In this document: positions 54,494 through 63,944 of the stretch, one piece after another | Numbering within the stretch: the stretch's first letter is position 1 | Layout of the letters: every line of letters starts with the position of its first letter | Source of the DNA: Roseomonas sp. E05 | GTDB lineage: Bacteria; Pseudomonadota; Alphaproteobacteria; Acetobacterales; Acetobacteraceae | Assembly: GCF_030063475.1 (NCBI RefSeq) | Contig: NZ_JASIRT010000012.1 | Span: forward strand, 62,001 to 126,000 | DNA length: 64,000 nucleotides | Reading direction: 5' to 3' | The notes under the pieces: generated by a model | Databases searched by the model: none | What the model was told of the DNA's origin: nothing | What the model saw: only the letters and a program-made list of their open reading frames with translations | Made by a program: the position numbers and the translations under genes

Positions 54494-55822
54494 TTACAGG
54501 ATGAAGCGGCTGAGGTCGGCGTTGGCGGCCAGCGGCGCGACCTTCTCCTTCACATAGGCCGCATCCACCCGCACCGTTTCACCCGCGCGGTCGCTGGCGC
54601 CGAAGGAGACCTCCTCCAGCAGCCGCTCCAGCACCGTGGCCAGCCGGCGGGCGCCGATATTCTCGACCCGCGCGTTGATCTCGGCGGCGAGGTCGGCGAT
54701 CGCCTCGATGGCGTCCTCCGTCAGGTCGAGCGTGACGCCCTCGGTGCCCAGCAGCGCGACATACTGCTTCGCCAGGCTGTGCTCCGGCTCGGTCAGGATG
54801 CGGCGGAAGTCCTCCCGCGTCAGCGCGCCCAGCTCGACGCGGATCGGCAGGCGGCCCTGCAGCTCCGGCAGCAGGTCGGAGGGCTTGGCCACGTGGAAGG
54901 CGCCGGAGGCGATGAACAGCACGTGGTCGGTCTTCACCGGCCCGTACTTGGTGGTGATGGTGGTGCCCTCGATCAGCGGCAGCAGGTCGCGCTGCACGCC
55001 TTCACGTGAAACATCGCCGCCGCGGAAGCCGCCCTCGCCGGTGCGGGCGCAGACCTTGTCGATCTCGTCCACGAAGACGATGCCGTGGTTCTCGGCATGC
55101 TCGACAGCGGCGCGGGTCAGCTTGTCCTGGTCGAGCAGCCGGTCGGCCTCGTCCTGGGTGAGGGCGATGCGGGCCTCGGCCACCGTCATCTTGCGGTTGC
55201 GCGCCGGCTTGCCGAACATCTTGCCCATCATCTCCTGGATGTTGGCCATCTGCCCGGGCGGCATGCCCGGCATGTCCATCATCCCGATCGGCGTGCCGCC
55301 GCCCTGGTCGGCAACCTGGACCTCGACCTCCTTCTGCTCGATCTGGCCCTCGCGCAGCATGCGGCGGAACTTCATCCGCGTCTCGCCCGAGGCGCCCTCG
55401 CCGACCAGCGCGGTGATCAGCCGCTCCTCGGCCGCCAGCTCCGCCTTGGCCTGCACCTCCTTGCGCGCGGCCTCCCGCGTGCGGGTGATGGAGACCTCGA
55501 TCAGGTCACGGACGATGCTCTCCACGTCCCGCCCGACATAGCCGACCTCGGTGAACTTGGTCGCCTCGACCTTGATGAAGGGGGCATCGGCCAGGCGGGC
55601 CAGGCGGCGGGCGATCTCGGTCTTGCCGCAGCCCGTCGGGCCGATCATCAGGATGTTCTTCGGCACCACCTCCTCGCGCATCCCCTCGGGGAGCTGCTGG
55701 CGGCGCCAGCGGTTGCGCAGGGCGATGGCGACGGCGCGCTTCGCCTCATGCTGGCCGACGATGAAGCGGTCCAGCTCGGAGACGATCTCGCGCGGGGAGA
55801 GATTGACGGTCTCGGTCATCAT
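54494..55822 (-). CDS. hslU: ATP-dependent protease ATPase subunit HslU
   Basis: A 442-residue AAA+ unfoldase for HslV. Start region [23 protein letters not shown]; Walker [17 protein letters not shown], pore loop [11 protein letters not shown], Walker [13 protein letters not shown], sensor/arginine-finger region [34 protein letters not shown], and the C-terminal tail SRFIL that docks on HslV. The two adjacent ATGs (55822, 55819) are both possible; the gene directly follows hslV with no gap. Confidence 0.96.
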   Translation of the reverse strand: MMTETVNLSPREIVSELDRFIVGQHEAKRAVAIALRNRWRRQQLPEGMREEVVPKNILMIGPTGCGKTEIARRLARLADAPFIKVEATKFTEVGYVGRDVESIVRDLIEVSITRTREAARKEVQAKAELAAEERLITALVGEGASGETRMKFRRMLREGQIEQKEVEVQVADQGGGTPIGMMDMPGMPPGQMANIQEMMGKMFGKPARNRKMTVAEARIALTQDEADRLLDQDKLTRAAVEHAENHGIVFVDEIDKVCARTGEGGFRGGDVSREGVQRDLLPLIEGTTITTKYGPVKTDHVLFIASGAFHVAKPSDLLPELQGRLPIRVELGALTREDFRRILTEPEHSLAKQYVALLGTEGVTLDLTEDAIEAIADLAAEINARVENIGARRLATVLERLLEEVSFGASDRAGETVRVDAAYVKEKVAPLAANADLSRFIL

Positions 55823-56389
55823 TCAGAGGGTTTCCAGCACGAAGCGGCCATTGGTGTAGACGCAGATGCCCGCGGCGATGGTCATGGCCTTCTTCGCGAT
55901 CTCCTCGGCGGTGAGGCCGTCCACGTCGATCAGGGCACGCGCGGCGGCCAGCGCGAAGTTGCCGCCCGAGCCGATGCCGATGATCTCGTCCTCCGGCTCC
56001 AGCACGTCGCCATTGCCGGTGATCAGCAGGGAGCGGCTCTTGTCGGCCACCGCCAGCAGCGCCTCCAGCCGGCGCAGGTAGCGGTCGGTGCGCCAGTCCT
56101 TGGCCAGTTCCACGGCGGCGCGTTCGAGCTGGTCGGGGAAGCGCTCCAGCTTGGCCTCAAGGCGCTCCAGCAGGGTGAAGGCATCGGCCGTGGCGCCGGC
56201 GAAGCCCGCCAGCACACGGCCATTGGCGATGCGGCGCACCTTGCGCGCATTGCCCTTGACCACGGTCTGCCCGAGGCTGACCTGGCCATCGCCGGCCATG
56301 GCCACCTTGCCGTCCTTGCGCACGCACAGGATGGTGGTGCCGTGCCAGCCAATCGGATCGTTGATCTGAGTCTGGGAAGTCACGTTCAT
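55823..56389 (-). CDS. hslV: ATP-dependent protease peptidase subunit HslV
   Basis: A 188-residue Ntn peptidase. A 17-residue propeptide ([17 protein letters not shown]) precedes catalytic Thr in [20 protein letters not shown]; Lys in [12 protein letters not shown] and the [16 protein letters not shown] segment complete the site. It pairs with HslU to degrade misfolded and heat-shock regulatory proteins. The ATG has no Shine-Dalgarno sequence and a heat-shock-like promoter ends eight bases before it, suggesting a leaderless transcript. Confidence 0.96.
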   Translation of the reverse strand: MNVTSQTQINDPIGWHGTTILCVRKDGKVAMAGDGQVSLGQTVVKGNARKVRRIANGRVLAGFAGATADAFTLLERLEAKLERFPDQLERAAVELAKDWRTDRYLRRLEALLAVADKSRSLLITGNGDVLEPEDEIIGIGSGGNFALAAARALIDVDGLTAEEIAKKAMTIAAGICVYTNGRFVLETL

Positions 56390-56396
56390 GCAGGGC

Positions 56397-56425
56397 AGAT
56401 GGCATCGCGCCCCCGCGGCCACAAG
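56397..56425 (-). promoter_or_regulatory. Candidate heat-shock (RpoH) promoter for hslVU
   Basis: On the minus strand CTTGTGG (56419-56425), a spacer of 15-16 bases, then GCCATCT (56397-56403), resembling CTTGAAA-N(13-17)-CCCATNT. The predicted start falls at or within a few bases of the hslV ATG. hslVU is a classic RpoH target in Proteobacteria. Confidence 0.42.
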
Positions 56426-56496
56426 CGGGGGGCGCCGCGAGCCGGACCTCGGCGGTTCGGCCGCCCCGCCGCCCGCCCCAAGGGCGATCGCAGTGG

Positions 56497-56778
56497 CTAT
56501 TCCGGTGGCTGCGCAGGGTGCGGCGGTTTCCTCCGCCTCTCGGGCGGCCGGGTCAGCCACGCCAGCCTGAGCCGCTGCTGCGGCGGGGGCTCCAGGAAGC
56601 GCACGCGCAGCAGGCCCTCGGCGTGATGCACCACCCGCGCTTGCAGCGCGCCCAGCGCCTCGACCTCCAGCACGACGCGCTGACCCCGCCGCGCCGGCAG
56701 GCTGAGTGCCAGGGCGCCCAGGGTCATGGCGCGGCGAGTCAGGGCGTGGCGGAAGGCAGTGCCGGTGCGCGGCGGCAC
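56497..56778 (-). CDS. Small PilZ-like protein
   Basis: A 93-residue frame starting GTG at 56778, preceded by CAAGGAG at good spacing. The middle, [33 protein letters not shown], resembles the beta-barrel half of a PilZ domain (pattern G-x-R-V-x-L-x-x-x-x-LG-x-x-x-A-x-VV), but the N-terminal c-di-GMP-binding RxxxR is not clear, and the tail is Arg/Pro-rich. It lies upstream of hslV in the same direction. Could also be a chance frame. Confidence 0.42.
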   Translation of the reverse strand: MPPRTGTAFRHALTRRAMTLGALALSLPARRGQRVVLEVEALGALQARVVHHAEGLLRVRFLEPPPQQRLRLAWLTRPPERRRKPPHPAQPPE

Positions 56779-56956
56779 GGAGTGGCAACTCCTTGTGACG
56801 GCAGGGGCGCTGCGCAGGGTGACTGCCGGGGCTTGCCAAAGGAGGAAGCCGCTGCGGCGTGCCCGGGCGCGCCGCCTTTCCCCGTCCTCCGTCCTGCGTT
56901 TGCCGTGCTGTGTTCTCCCCTGGGCAAGCCCCCCTCCGCCGGTCTAGGAAGCGCCC

Positions 56957-57562
56957 ATGGAGTCCAAGCCCCGCACTGCCGACATCGCCCGCAGCACCAG
57001 CGAGACGGAGATCCGCATCTCCCTCGGCCTGGACGGCGCCGGCCATGGCGAGATCGCCACCGGCATCGGCTTCCTCGACCACATGCTGACCGCCCTGGCG
57101 CGGCACGGCATGCTGGACCTGCAGGTGGAGGCCAAGGGCGACCTGCACATCGACTTCCACCACACCACCGAGGATGTGGGTATCGTGCTCGGCCAGGCGG
57201 TGAAGCGCGCACTGGGCGACAAGCGCGGCATCCGCCGCTACGGCCATGCCGTGGTGCCGATGGACGAGGCGCTGGCCGAGGCCGCCATCGACATCTCCGG
57301 CCGCCCCTTCCTGGCCTGGAACGTGAGCTTCCCGCGCGACAAGGTCGGCGCGATGGACACCGAGCTGTTCGAGGAGTTTTTCCGCGCCTTCGCGACGAAT
57401 GCCGGCATCACGCTGCATGTCGTCCAGCGCGCGGGCAGCAATGCCCACCACATCGCCGAGGCCGCCTTCAAGGCGGTGGCGCGGGCGCTGCGGCAGGCCG
57501 TGGAGCATGACCCGCGCGCCGGCGGCGCCATCCCTTCCACCAAGGGCACGCTGGAGGGCTGA
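56957..57562 (+). CDS. hisB: Imidazoleglycerol-phosphate dehydratase
   Basis: A 201-residue enzyme of histidine synthesis, the monofunctional type. Manganese-binding motifs are [53 protein letters not shown] and [19 protein letters not shown]. The ATG follows TAGGAAG. It overlaps the DUF2628 gene by one base and starts the his cluster, which runs opposite to hslVU. Confidence 0.97.
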   Translation: MESKPRTADIARSTSETEIRISLGLDGAGHGEIATGIGFLDHMLTALARHGMLDLQVEAKGDLHIDFHHTTEDVGIVLGQAVKRALGDKRGIRRYGHAVVPMDEALAEAAIDISGRPFLAWNVSFPRDKVGAMDTELFEEFFRAFATNAGITLHVVQRAGSNAHHIAEAAFKAVARALRQAVEHDPRAGGAIPSTKGTLEG

Positions 57563-58011
57563 TGCGCGCCTGGACCGTCCACTCGCCGCCGGAGCCGCCC
57601 CGCGCCTCGGTGCCGTCGGCCGGGAAGCCGGCGGCCGAGGCCCCGCGGCGCCGGAAGCGGCCGGCCGGGCTGGTGCTGGTGCCCGAGCGCTTCTCGCTGC
57701 TCGCCGCGCTGTTCCCGGCGCTGTGGTTCCTGATGCACCGGATGTGGCTGGTGCTGGTGATCTATCTGGCGCTCGCCGTCCTGGCGGCGGTGCTGCTGCC
57801 GGCGGGCACCGGCTTCTATGTCGGGCTCGCGGCGCAGGTGCTGGTCGGGCTGCACGCGCAGGACCTGCGGCGCTGGACCCTGGCGCGGCAGGGTCGCCCC
57901 GCCGTCGGCGTGGTGCTGGGGCGGGACGAGGAGGCGGCGCTGCTGCGCGCACTGGCCGCCCGCCCGGACTGGGCGCGGCTGGAAGCCGGCATGGAAGGCA
58001 GGATGGCATGA
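57562..58011 (+). CDS. DUF2628 family membrane protein
   Basis: A 149-residue protein: a Pro/Arg-rich N-terminal third, then [20 protein letters not shown] and [17 protein letters not shown] as two or three helices, then a cytoplasmic tail ([18 protein letters not shown]). DUF2628 proteins regularly sit between hisB and hisH in Alphaproteobacteria; the role is unknown. ATG overlaps the hisB stop and its own stop overlaps hisH (ATGA). Confidence 0.83.
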   Translation: MRAWTVHSPPEPPRASVPSAGKPAAEAPRRRKRPAGLVLVPERFSLLAALFPALWFLMHRMWLVLVIYLALAVLAAVLLPAGTGFYVGLAAQVLVGLHAQDLRRWTLARQGRPAVGVVLGRDEEAALLRALAARPDWARLEAGMEGRMA

Positions 58012-58661
58012 AGGTCGCGGTCGTCGATCCCGGTTCGGGCAATCTCGCCTCGGTGCTGCGGGCGCTGCATCGCGCCGCGCGCGATGGCGGGCATGCCGCC
58101 GAGATCACCGTCGAGACCCGGCCGGAGGCGGTGGCGAAGGCCGATCGCATCGTGCTGCCGGGGCAGGGCGCCTTCGCCGCCTGCCGGCACGGGCTGGACG
58201 CCATGCCCGGCATGGTGGAGGCGGTGCAGGAGGCGGCCGGCCGCCGCGCCGTGCCCTTCCTCGGCATCTGCGTCGGCATGCAGCTGATGGTACAGCGCGG
58301 CCTGGAGCATGGCGTGACGCCCGGCCTCGGCTGGATCGCCGGCGAGATGGCGCCGATGGACCCGCGCGACGCCGGGGGAAACCCGCTGCCGCTGCCGCAG
58401 ATGGGCTGGAACGCGCTGGACTTCACGCCGGGCGCGCACCCCGTGCTGGAAGGGCTGAAACCGGGCGATTACGCCTATTTCGTGCATTCCTATGCGTTGG
58501 CCGGTGGCCGGCCGGAGGAGATCCTGGCGACCACCGACTATGGCGGGCCGGTGGTCGCCATCATCGGCCGCGACAACCTGTTCGGCACCCAGTTCCATGT
58601 CGAGAAGAGCCAGTTCACCGGGCTCCGCATGCTGGCAAACTTTCTCTCCTGGCGCCCCTGA
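58008..58661 (+). CDS. hisH: Imidazole glycerol phosphate synthase, glutamine amidotransferase subunit
   Basis: A 217-residue class I glutaminase. [20 protein letters not shown] opens the protein; the nucleophile Cys is in [16 protein letters not shown] near residue 85, and His/Glu are in [11 protein letters not shown]. It supplies ammonia to HisF, whose gene is not in this window. It directly abuts the GNAT gene. Confidence 0.96.
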   Translation: MKVAVVDPGSGNLASVLRALHRAARDGGHAAEITVETRPEAVAKADRIVLPGQGAFAACRHGLDAMPGMVEAVQEAAGRRAVPFLGICVGMQLMVQRGLEHGVTPGLGWIAGEMAPMDPRDAGGNPLPLPQMGWNALDFTPGAHPVLEGLKPGDYAYFVHSYALAGGRPEEILATTDYGGPVVAIIGRDNLFGTQFHVEKSQFTGLRMLANFLSWRP

Positions 58662-59231
58662 ATGACCACGACTGAGCATGAACTCCTCGTCGAGCGCACC
58701 GAGGCGCTGGATGAGGCGGAACTCGCCGATCTCTGCGAGGCGACGGACGCGGCGATCATCGAGGGCGGCGGCTTCGGCTGGGTCGAGCCGCAAGGCCGCG
58801 AGGCGCTGGCGCGGCATTTCCGCGGCGTGCTGCTGGTGCCGGCGATCGAGCTGTTCATCGCGCGGCTGGACGGCGTGCCGGTCGGCTCGGCGCAGCTCAT
58901 CCGCCCGCCGCGCAACAACGAGGCGCAGGCCTTCAGCGCCCAGCTCACCCATGCCTATGTGGCGCCCTATGCGCGGGGCCATGGCCTGGCGCGGCTGATG
59001 GTGCGCCGGGTGGAGGAGCGCGCCGCCGCGCTGGGCCACCGCGTGCTGAACCTGGACGTGCGGGAGACGCAGACCACCGCCATCGCGCTGTTCGAGGGCA
59101 TGGGCTACACCCGCTGGGGCACGCATCCGGCCTATGCGCGGGTGCGCGGCCGCACAGTGGCCGGCCACTACTACCACAAGCTGCTGGAGCCGCCGCATGG
59201 CCGCGCGCTCGACCTGCGCGCCGGCGCCTGA
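58662..59231 (+). CDS. GNAT family N-acetyltransferase
   Basis: A 189-residue protein with the GNAT core: substrate strands [19 protein letters not shown]-like segment, acetyl-CoA motif [20 protein letters not shown] and [26 protein letters not shown] at the end. Its ATG starts on the base after the hisH stop, so it is in the his operon. The substrate is unknown; such genes within his operons may be moonlighting or acquired. Confidence 0.83.
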   Translation: MTTTEHELLVERTEALDEAELADLCEATDAAIIEGGGFGWVEPQGREALARHFRGVLLVPAIELFIARLDGVPVGSAQLIRPPRNNEAQAFSAQLTHAYVAPYARGHGLARLMVRRVEERAAALGHRVLNLDVRETQTTAIALFEGMGYTRWGTHPAYARVRGRTVAGHYYHKLLEPPHGRALDLRAGA

Positions 59232-59276
59232 CTGACAGAAAAAAGACGGGGGTTCGGGGGAATTCCGTCCCCCGAC
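59231..59276 (-). repeat. Family 1 palindromic repeat, arm 15 (single)
   Basis: ACTGACAGAAAAAAGACGGG, GGTT and a CGGGGGAATTCCGTCCCCCG hairpin, followed by ACCTTTTTC. It lies between the GNAT and hisA genes, both rightward, with the tail against the GNAT stop. Confidence 0.8.
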
Positions 59277-59302
59277 CTTTTTCTCCGACCGGACCTCGCC
59301 CC

Positions 59303-60022
59303 ATGCCCTTCACCCTCTACCCCGCCATCGACCTGAAAGCCGGCCAGGTGGTGCGCCTCAAGCGCGGCGACATGGCGCAGGCCACCATCTATGGCGACCC
59401 GGCCACCCAGGCCCGCGCCTTCGACGAATCGGGCTTCGAGTGGCTGCATGTGGTGGACCTGGACGGCGCCTTTGCCGGCCGCCCCGCCAATGCGGAAGCC
59501 GTCGCCGCCATCCTCGCCGCCACCACCCGCCCGGTGCAACTCGGCGGCGGCATCCGCGACATGGCGACGGTGGAGGCCTGGCTCGCGCGCGGCATCGCCC
59601 GCGTGATCCTCGGCTCGGCGGCGGTGAAGGACCCGGATTTCGCCCGCGCCGCCTGCCGCGCCTTCCCGGGCAAGGTGGCCGTCGGCATCGACGCCCGGGA
59701 GGGCATGGTGGCCACCGAGGGCTGGGCCGAAGTCAGCAGCGTCTCCGCCCTCGACCTGGCGCTGGCCTTCGAGGATGCCGGGGCGGCGGCCATCATCCAC
59801 ACCGACATCGAGCGGGACGGGATGCTGGGCGGCGTCAATGTCGAGGCCACGGCAGAGCTGGCCCGGCGCCTCGCTACCCCGGTCATCGCCTCGGGTGGCG
59901 TCGCGGGCGTGGCCGACATCGCCGCGCTGAAGGCCACCGGCAGCGTGGCGGGCACCATCATCGGGCGCGCGCTCTATGACGGGCGCCTGACGCCGGACGA
60001 GGCGCTGGCGGCGAGCCGGTAG
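59303..60022 (+). CDS. hisA: 1-(5-phosphoribosyl)-5-[(5-phosphoribosylamino)methylideneamino]imidazole-4-carboxamide isomerase
   Basis: A 239-residue TIM barrel of the histidine pathway. Catalytic Asp at residue 8 ([19 protein letters not shown]), the second Asp in [14 protein letters not shown], and the phosphate loops LGGGIRD and [14 protein letters not shown] are intact. Normally hisF would follow, but the next gene is an inverted nitroreductase after two repeat arms. Confidence 0.96.
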   Translation: MPFTLYPAIDLKAGQVVRLKRGDMAQATIYGDPATQARAFDESGFEWLHVVDLDGAFAGRPANAEAVAAILAATTRPVQLGGGIRDMATVEAWLARGIARVILGSAAVKDPDFARAACRAFPGKVAVGIDAREGMVATEGWAEVSSVSALDLALAFEDAGAAAIIHTDIERDGMLGGVNVEATAELARRLATPVIASGGVAGVADIAALKATGSVAGTIIGRALYDGRLTPDEALAASR

Positions 60023-60028
60023 GAAAAA

Positions 60029-60263
60029 GGCCGGGGGAAGGAATTCCCCCAGGCCCCCATCTTTTTCTTCGAGTTGGCGGCTCCGGACCTTTTCTCCATC
60101 CGGCCGCGGGGCAGGGGGCGGAGGTTGCCTCCTGGCGCAGCCCATGGCGCGCGCTCCGGCTCGATGGTGGAGACCATCCCGAACGGCTGACGGACCACCG
60201 CGCTGCTACCGGCGCGCAAACCGGCAGAAAAAAGATGGGGGTTCGGGGGAATTCCTTCCCCCG
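60029..60263. repeat. Family 1 repeat, wide inverted pair (arms 16 and 17)
   Basis: Arm 16 (60029-60069): AAAAAGG, CCGGGGGAA-GGAA-TTCCCCC, AGGCCCCCATCTTTTTCTTC. Arm 17 (60221-60263): CCGGCAGAAAAAAGATGGGG, GTT and CGGGGGAATTCCTTCCCCCG. The spacer is about 150 bases, the longest seen, with no gene. Each arm faces the 3' end of its neighbour (hisA, nitroreductase), filling the 60023-60284 gap. Confidence 0.82.
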
Positions 60264-60284
60264 ACCTTCTTCTTTCTGCGCCGC

Positions 60285-60875
60285 TCAGGCGAGCTGCACG
60301 GCCTCGTCGAAGCCGAGGCGGGGCAGGCGGCCGAACAGGCCGGAGGCGTCGCCATAGCCCAGGTTGACCAGCATGTTGGACTTGCAGCTGCCATCGGGGA
60401 AGAAGGCGGCATCCACCTTGGCATTGTCGAAGCCGCTCATCGGGCCGGTGTCGAGGCCGAGCGAGCGGGCCGCCAGGATCAGGTACGCCGCCTGGAGGGA
60501 GGCGTTGCGGAAGGCGGTCGCCTCCGCGAAGGCCGGGCTGCTGGTGAACCAGGACTTGGCATCGGCATGCGGGAAGAGCACCGGCAGCTTGTCGTAGAAC
60601 TTCACGTCCCAGGCGACCACGACCACCACCGGGGCAGTCATCGTCTTCTCCAGATTGCCGGAGCTGAGGGCGGGGCGCAGCTTCTCCTTGCCCTCGGGTG
60701 TCCGGATGAAGACGAAGCGGGCCGGCTCGCAGTTGGCGCTGGTGGGGCCCATCTTCACCAGGTCGTACAGCTCGCGCAGCGTCTCGTCGGAGACGGGGCG
60801 GTCCTGCCACTTGTTGTGCGTGCGGGCGGTCCGGAAGAGCTGGTCCAGGGCGGCGCTGTCGAGGGGTTCGGCCAT
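60285..60875 (-). CDS. rutE: RutE-like malonic semialdehyde reductase / nitroreductase family
   Basis: A 196-residue flavin-dependent oxidoreductase. The start region [48 protein letters not shown] and [20 protein letters not shown] match RutE, which in E. coli reduces malonic semialdehyde to 3-hydroxypropionate during pyrimidine breakdown. No other rut gene is nearby, so an orphan role (aldehyde or nitro-group reduction) is possible. Start ATG 60875 gives the normal length; the longer frame adds an unlikely leader. Confidence 0.87.
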   Translation of the reverse strand: MAEPLDSAALDQLFRTARTHNKWQDRPVSDETLRELYDLVKMGPTSANCEPARFVFIRTPEGKEKLRPALSSGNLEKTMTAPVVVVVAWDVKFYDKLPVLFPHADAKSWFTSSPAFAEATAFRNASLQAAYLILAARSLGLDTGPMSGFDNAKVDAAFFPDGSCKSNMLVNLGYGDASGLFGRLPRLGFDEAVQLA

Positions 60876-61012
60876 ATCGGTCACTCCAGTGCGGTGCACC
60901 AGAATGGGGGCAGCGGCGCCCTCTGCCAATCCTGCCCGGGAATGGGCTTCATTCATCCCCTGAATGCTGCGGGCGGAAGCGGGGGGCGGCGAACCGCCCC
61001 CGCAGTCCGGCC

Positions 61013-61576
61013 TCAGGCCTCGACCTGCTCCACGGCGACCACTTCCGGCACGTAGTGGCGGAGCATGTTCTCGACGCCGTGCTTCAGCGTGGCGCGCGAG
61101 GAGGGGCAGCCGGAGCAGGCACCCTGCAGGTGCAGCCGGACGATGCCGTCGCGATAGCTGCGGAAGACGATGTCGCCGCCATCCCCGGCCACCGCCGGGC
61201 GCACGCGGGTGTCGAGCAGCTCCTTGATCTGGGCGACGATCTCGGCATCCGCCGGGTCGCTGTCCTCCAGCGCCGCCTCGCCCTCGGCCTCCAGCACCAC
61301 CGGGCGGCCGGCCATGTAGTGTTCCATGATGGCGCCGAGCACCTGCGGCTTCAGCGCCTGCCAGTCGGTCTCGTCGACTTTGGTGACGGTGACGAAGTCG
61401 CCGCCCAGGAAGACGCGGGCGACACCCTCCAGCCCGAACAGGCGTTCGGCCAGCGGGCTGCGGCCGGCGGTCTCGGCGCTGGTGAAGTCGGCGGTACCGC
61501 GCTGCCCCATGACATCCTGGCCGGGCAGGAACTTCAGGGTGGCAGGGTTGGGCGTGGCTTCCGTCTCGATGAACAT
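61013..61576 (-). CDS. nfuA: NifU family Fe-S scaffold protein, Nfu type
   Basis: A 187-residue iron-sulfur carrier. An N-terminal Nfu_N domain ([20 protein letters not shown]) is followed by a C-terminal NifU domain with the cluster Cys pair in [21 protein letters not shown]. The absence of an A-type domain distinguishes it from E. coli NfuA; it matches the mitochondrial/alphaproteobacterial Nfu1 type. It stands alone, leftward. Confidence 0.94.
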   Translation of the reverse strand: MFIETEATPNPATLKFLPGQDVMGQRGTADFTSAETAGRSPLAERLFGLEGVARVFLGGDFVTVTKVDETDWQALKPQVLGAIMEHYMAGRPVVLEAEGEAALEDSDPADAEIVAQIKELLDTRVRPAVAGDGGDIVFRSYRDGIVRLHLQGACSGCPSSRATLKHGVENMLRHYVPEVVAVEQVEA

Positions 61577-61706
61577 GGGTCTGGCTTTTCCGTGCGTGGA
61601 GGTCGGGTTCTGGCTATCCGAGATTTGGGCAATCGGGGCCGCTCCCGCAACCCGCGCCGTCATTCGCCACAGGCGGGACAGGGGCGAGCCGGGGCGGCCC
61701 GGCGGC

Positions 61707-62186
61707 TCAGGTGACGCGCTCCAGCTCCTTGTCGTCCAGGTTGCCTGGCACGATGGTCATCGGCACGCGCAGGCGCGGTGCGTAGCGGCCGGTCAGCGCG
61801 GTGATCAGCGGGCCCGGCGCGCCACCGCTCGCCGCGGTGGCCAGGATCAGGATGGAGAGGCGCGGGTCCTCGTCGAGCAGCGCCAGCAGCTCGTCGCGCG
61901 GCTCGCCCTCGCGGATCAGCAGGATCGGCAGGCCGCCGGTGATCTCCTGCACCTCGGCGGCGAGGCCGGAGAGCAGCTTCTCCGCCTCCTCCCGCCGCTC
62001 CTCCTGCAGCATGGCGCCGACGCCGGCCCATTCCACGGTGCCTTCCTCCTCGATCACCCGCAGCAGGGCGACGCGGCCGCCGCCGTTCTTGGCGCGCAGG
62101 CAGGCATAGCGCAGGGCGACACGGCGCTCCGGGCTGTCATCGACAACCACCAGGAAGACGCGGTCGCGTCGGGCGGCTTCGGGCAT
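61707..62186 (-). CDS. Universal stress protein family
   Basis: A 159-residue Usp-fold protein: RVFLVVVDDSPERRVALRYA at the N-terminus and ILILATAASGGAPGPLITALTGR near the C-terminus (Gly-rich nucleotide-site region). Its ATG shares one base with the TIGR02186 gene (TGATG). It is last in a three-gene leftward operon with a TauE/SafE transporter. Confidence 0.87.
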   Translation of the reverse strand: MPEAARRDRVFLVVVDDSPERRVALRYACLRAKNGGGRVALLRVIEEEGTVEWAGVGAMLQEERREEAEKLLSGLAAEVQEITGGLPILLIREGEPRDELLALLDEDPRLSILILATAASGGAPGPLITALTGRYAPRLRVPMTIVPGNLDDKELERVT

Positions 62187-63019
62187 CAACCCCTCCGGAA
62201 CAGCACGCTGCCCAGCCAGCCGGCGAAGGCCGCGAGCAGGACGCAGATCAGGCCGTATAGCACCGGCTGCCCGGTTGCGACATCGGCGATGCGGGCGGCG
62301 GCCCCGACGCGCACGACGCGGAAGCCCAGCTCCTGCCGCGCCACCACGCGGCCCTCGCGCAGCAGCAGCACGGAGACCTGGTAGTCGCCGGTATCGGTGG
62401 TGGCGGGTAGCGGCAGGCGGGCGCGGAACAGGCGGGCGCCGGAGACCTGCATCAGCGCCTCGTCCTCGTACCACAGCCGTGCATCCTGCTTCAGGCGCAT
62501 CAGCGCCTCGCGGAAGGCGGGGTCCTGCGTGCCGCTGGCCTGCAGCGGCAGGTTGTCGAGGCCGAGCCGCTTGGCGTGCCGCTCCTCCGGCGGCAGCATC
62601 GCGCGCAGCGGGCGGGTGCCGGTGAGCAGGTAGAAGCCGGGAACCTGGCGGAAGCGCGCGGCGGCACCGTTGATCCAGAAGCCCAGCACACGCGTCTTGC
62701 GCCGCACCACCATCGGCTCCGGCGCGCTCTGCGCCACCACCAGCACATCGTCGCCACCCGGCCCGAGCAGCCGCTCGGTGGCCCCGAAGACCAGCACCTC
62801 GGTGCCGCTGAAGCCGGTGGTGATCTCGATGCGCGACTGCGACAGTTCCGCCACCAGCGGCGGACGGCCGTTGACGGGGGCGCCAGGGGCGGGCGGCGGG
62901 GGAGGCGGCAAGGCCAGGGGCGCGCCCGGCGCCGGCGGTGGAGGCTGCTGCGCCAGGACCGGCCCGGCGAGCAGCCCGAGGGCGAGGCCGAGCGCCAGCA
63001 GCGGCCGCGAGGCTCTCAT
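62186..63019 (-). CDS. TIGR02186 family periplasmic/membrane protein
   Basis: A 277-residue protein with a signal peptide (LLALGLALGLLAGPVLAQ), a proline-rich stretch, a beta-rich body (VAELSQSRIEITTGFSGTEVLVFGA) and a C-terminal helix (LYGLICVLLAAFAGWLGSVL) ending in Arg. This matches TIGR02186, an uncharacterised alphaproteobacterial family found with TauE/SafE transporters. A role in anion export is inference. Confidence 0.85.
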   Translation of the reverse strand: MRASRPLLALGLALGLLAGPVLAQQPPPPAPGAPLALPPPPPPAPGAPVNGRPPLVAELSQSRIEITTGFSGTEVLVFGATERLLGPGGDDVLVVAQSAPEPMVVRRKTRVLGFWINGAAARFRQVPGFYLLTGTRPLRAMLPPEERHAKRLGLDNLPLQASGTQDPAFREALMRLKQDARLWYEDEALMQVSGARLFRARLPLPATTDTGDYQVSVLLLREGRVVARQELGFRVVRVGAAARIADVATGQPVLYGLICVLLAAFAGWLGSVLFRRG

Positions 63020-63029
63020 GCGGCCGGCC

Positions 63030-63944
63030 TCATGACGGGATCGGGCCGATGGCGAACTGGCTCGCCGGCGTGGAGATCAGTCCCCAGAGCAGGCTGGCGG
63101 CGACCGAGAGCACCAGCAGGCCGAGCAGCGCGCGCGTCTCCTCGCCGCGCAGCCGGGTGCCCATGGCGGCGCCGAACTGCGCCCCGGCCACGCCGCCCAG
63201 CAGCAGCAGCAGGGTCAGCACGATGTCCACGCTGCCGGTCTGCACCGCCAGCAGCATCGTCACGTTGGCGGAGACGAAGACCACCTGGAACAGCGAGGTA
63301 CCGATCACCACCGCCGTCGGCATCCCCAGCAGGTAGATCATCGCCGGCACCAGCATGAAGCCGCCGCCCACACCCATGGTGGCCGAGAGCGCGCCGATGC
63401 AGAAGCCGACCAGCAGCGGCGGGATGACGGAGATGTAGAGCCGCGACTTGCGGAAGCGCAGCTTCAGCGGCAGGCCGTGCATCCAGAAATGCGGGTGCAG
63501 CCGCACCGGCCCGGTCTGCCGGCGGCGGCGCAGGATGGCGCGCACGCTCTCCCGCACCATCAGCCCGCCGACGCTGCCGAGCACGACGATGTAGAGCACC
63601 GACACCGCCAGGTCGAACTGGCCGAGATGGCGCATCCAGTCGAAGAGCTGCACGCCGACCGCCGAGCCGGTGAAGCCGCCGGCCAGCAGCACCATTCCCA
63701 TCCGCACGTCCACATTGCCGCGCCGCCACTGCGCCAGCAGGCCGGAGACCGAGGCGCCGAGCGTCTGGTTGGCGCCGCAGGCGACGGCGACCGGGGCAGG
63801 GATGCCGATCAGGATCAGGATCGGCGTCAGCAGGAAGCCGCCGCCGACGCCGAACAGGCCGGACAGCCAGCCGATGCCGAAGCCGATGCCCAGAAGCAGC
63901 AGCGCATCCACCGACATCTCGGCGATGGGCAGGTAGACCTGCAT
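63030..63944 (-). CDS. TauE/SafE-type sulfite/anion exporter family protein
   Basis: A 304-residue protein with eight or so hydrophobic segments in two repeats; each opens with GWLSGLFGVGGGFLLTPILI and GALSATMGVGGGFMLVPAMI, the duplicated TauE motif. The family transports sulfite, sulfoacetate or other sulfur-containing organic anions. First gene of the operon with TIGR02186 and a stress protein. ATG 63944 preferred; GTG 63962 would add six residues. Bases 63945-64000 show no gene. Confidence 0.88.
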   Translation of the reverse strand: MQVYLPIAEMSVDALLLLGIGFGIGWLSGLFGVGGGFLLTPILILIGIPAPVAVACGANQTLGASVSGLLAQWRRGNVDVRMGMVLLAGGFTGSAVGVQLFDWMRHLGQFDLAVSVLYIVVLGSVGGLMVRESVRAILRRRRQTGPVRLHPHFWMHGLPLKLRFRKSRLYISVIPPLLVGFCIGALSATMGVGGGFMLVPAMIYLLGMPTAVVIGTSLFQVVFVSANVTMLLAVQTGSVDIVLTLLLLLGGVAGAQFGAAMGTRLRGEETRALLGLLVLSVAASLLWGLISTPASQFAIGPIPS

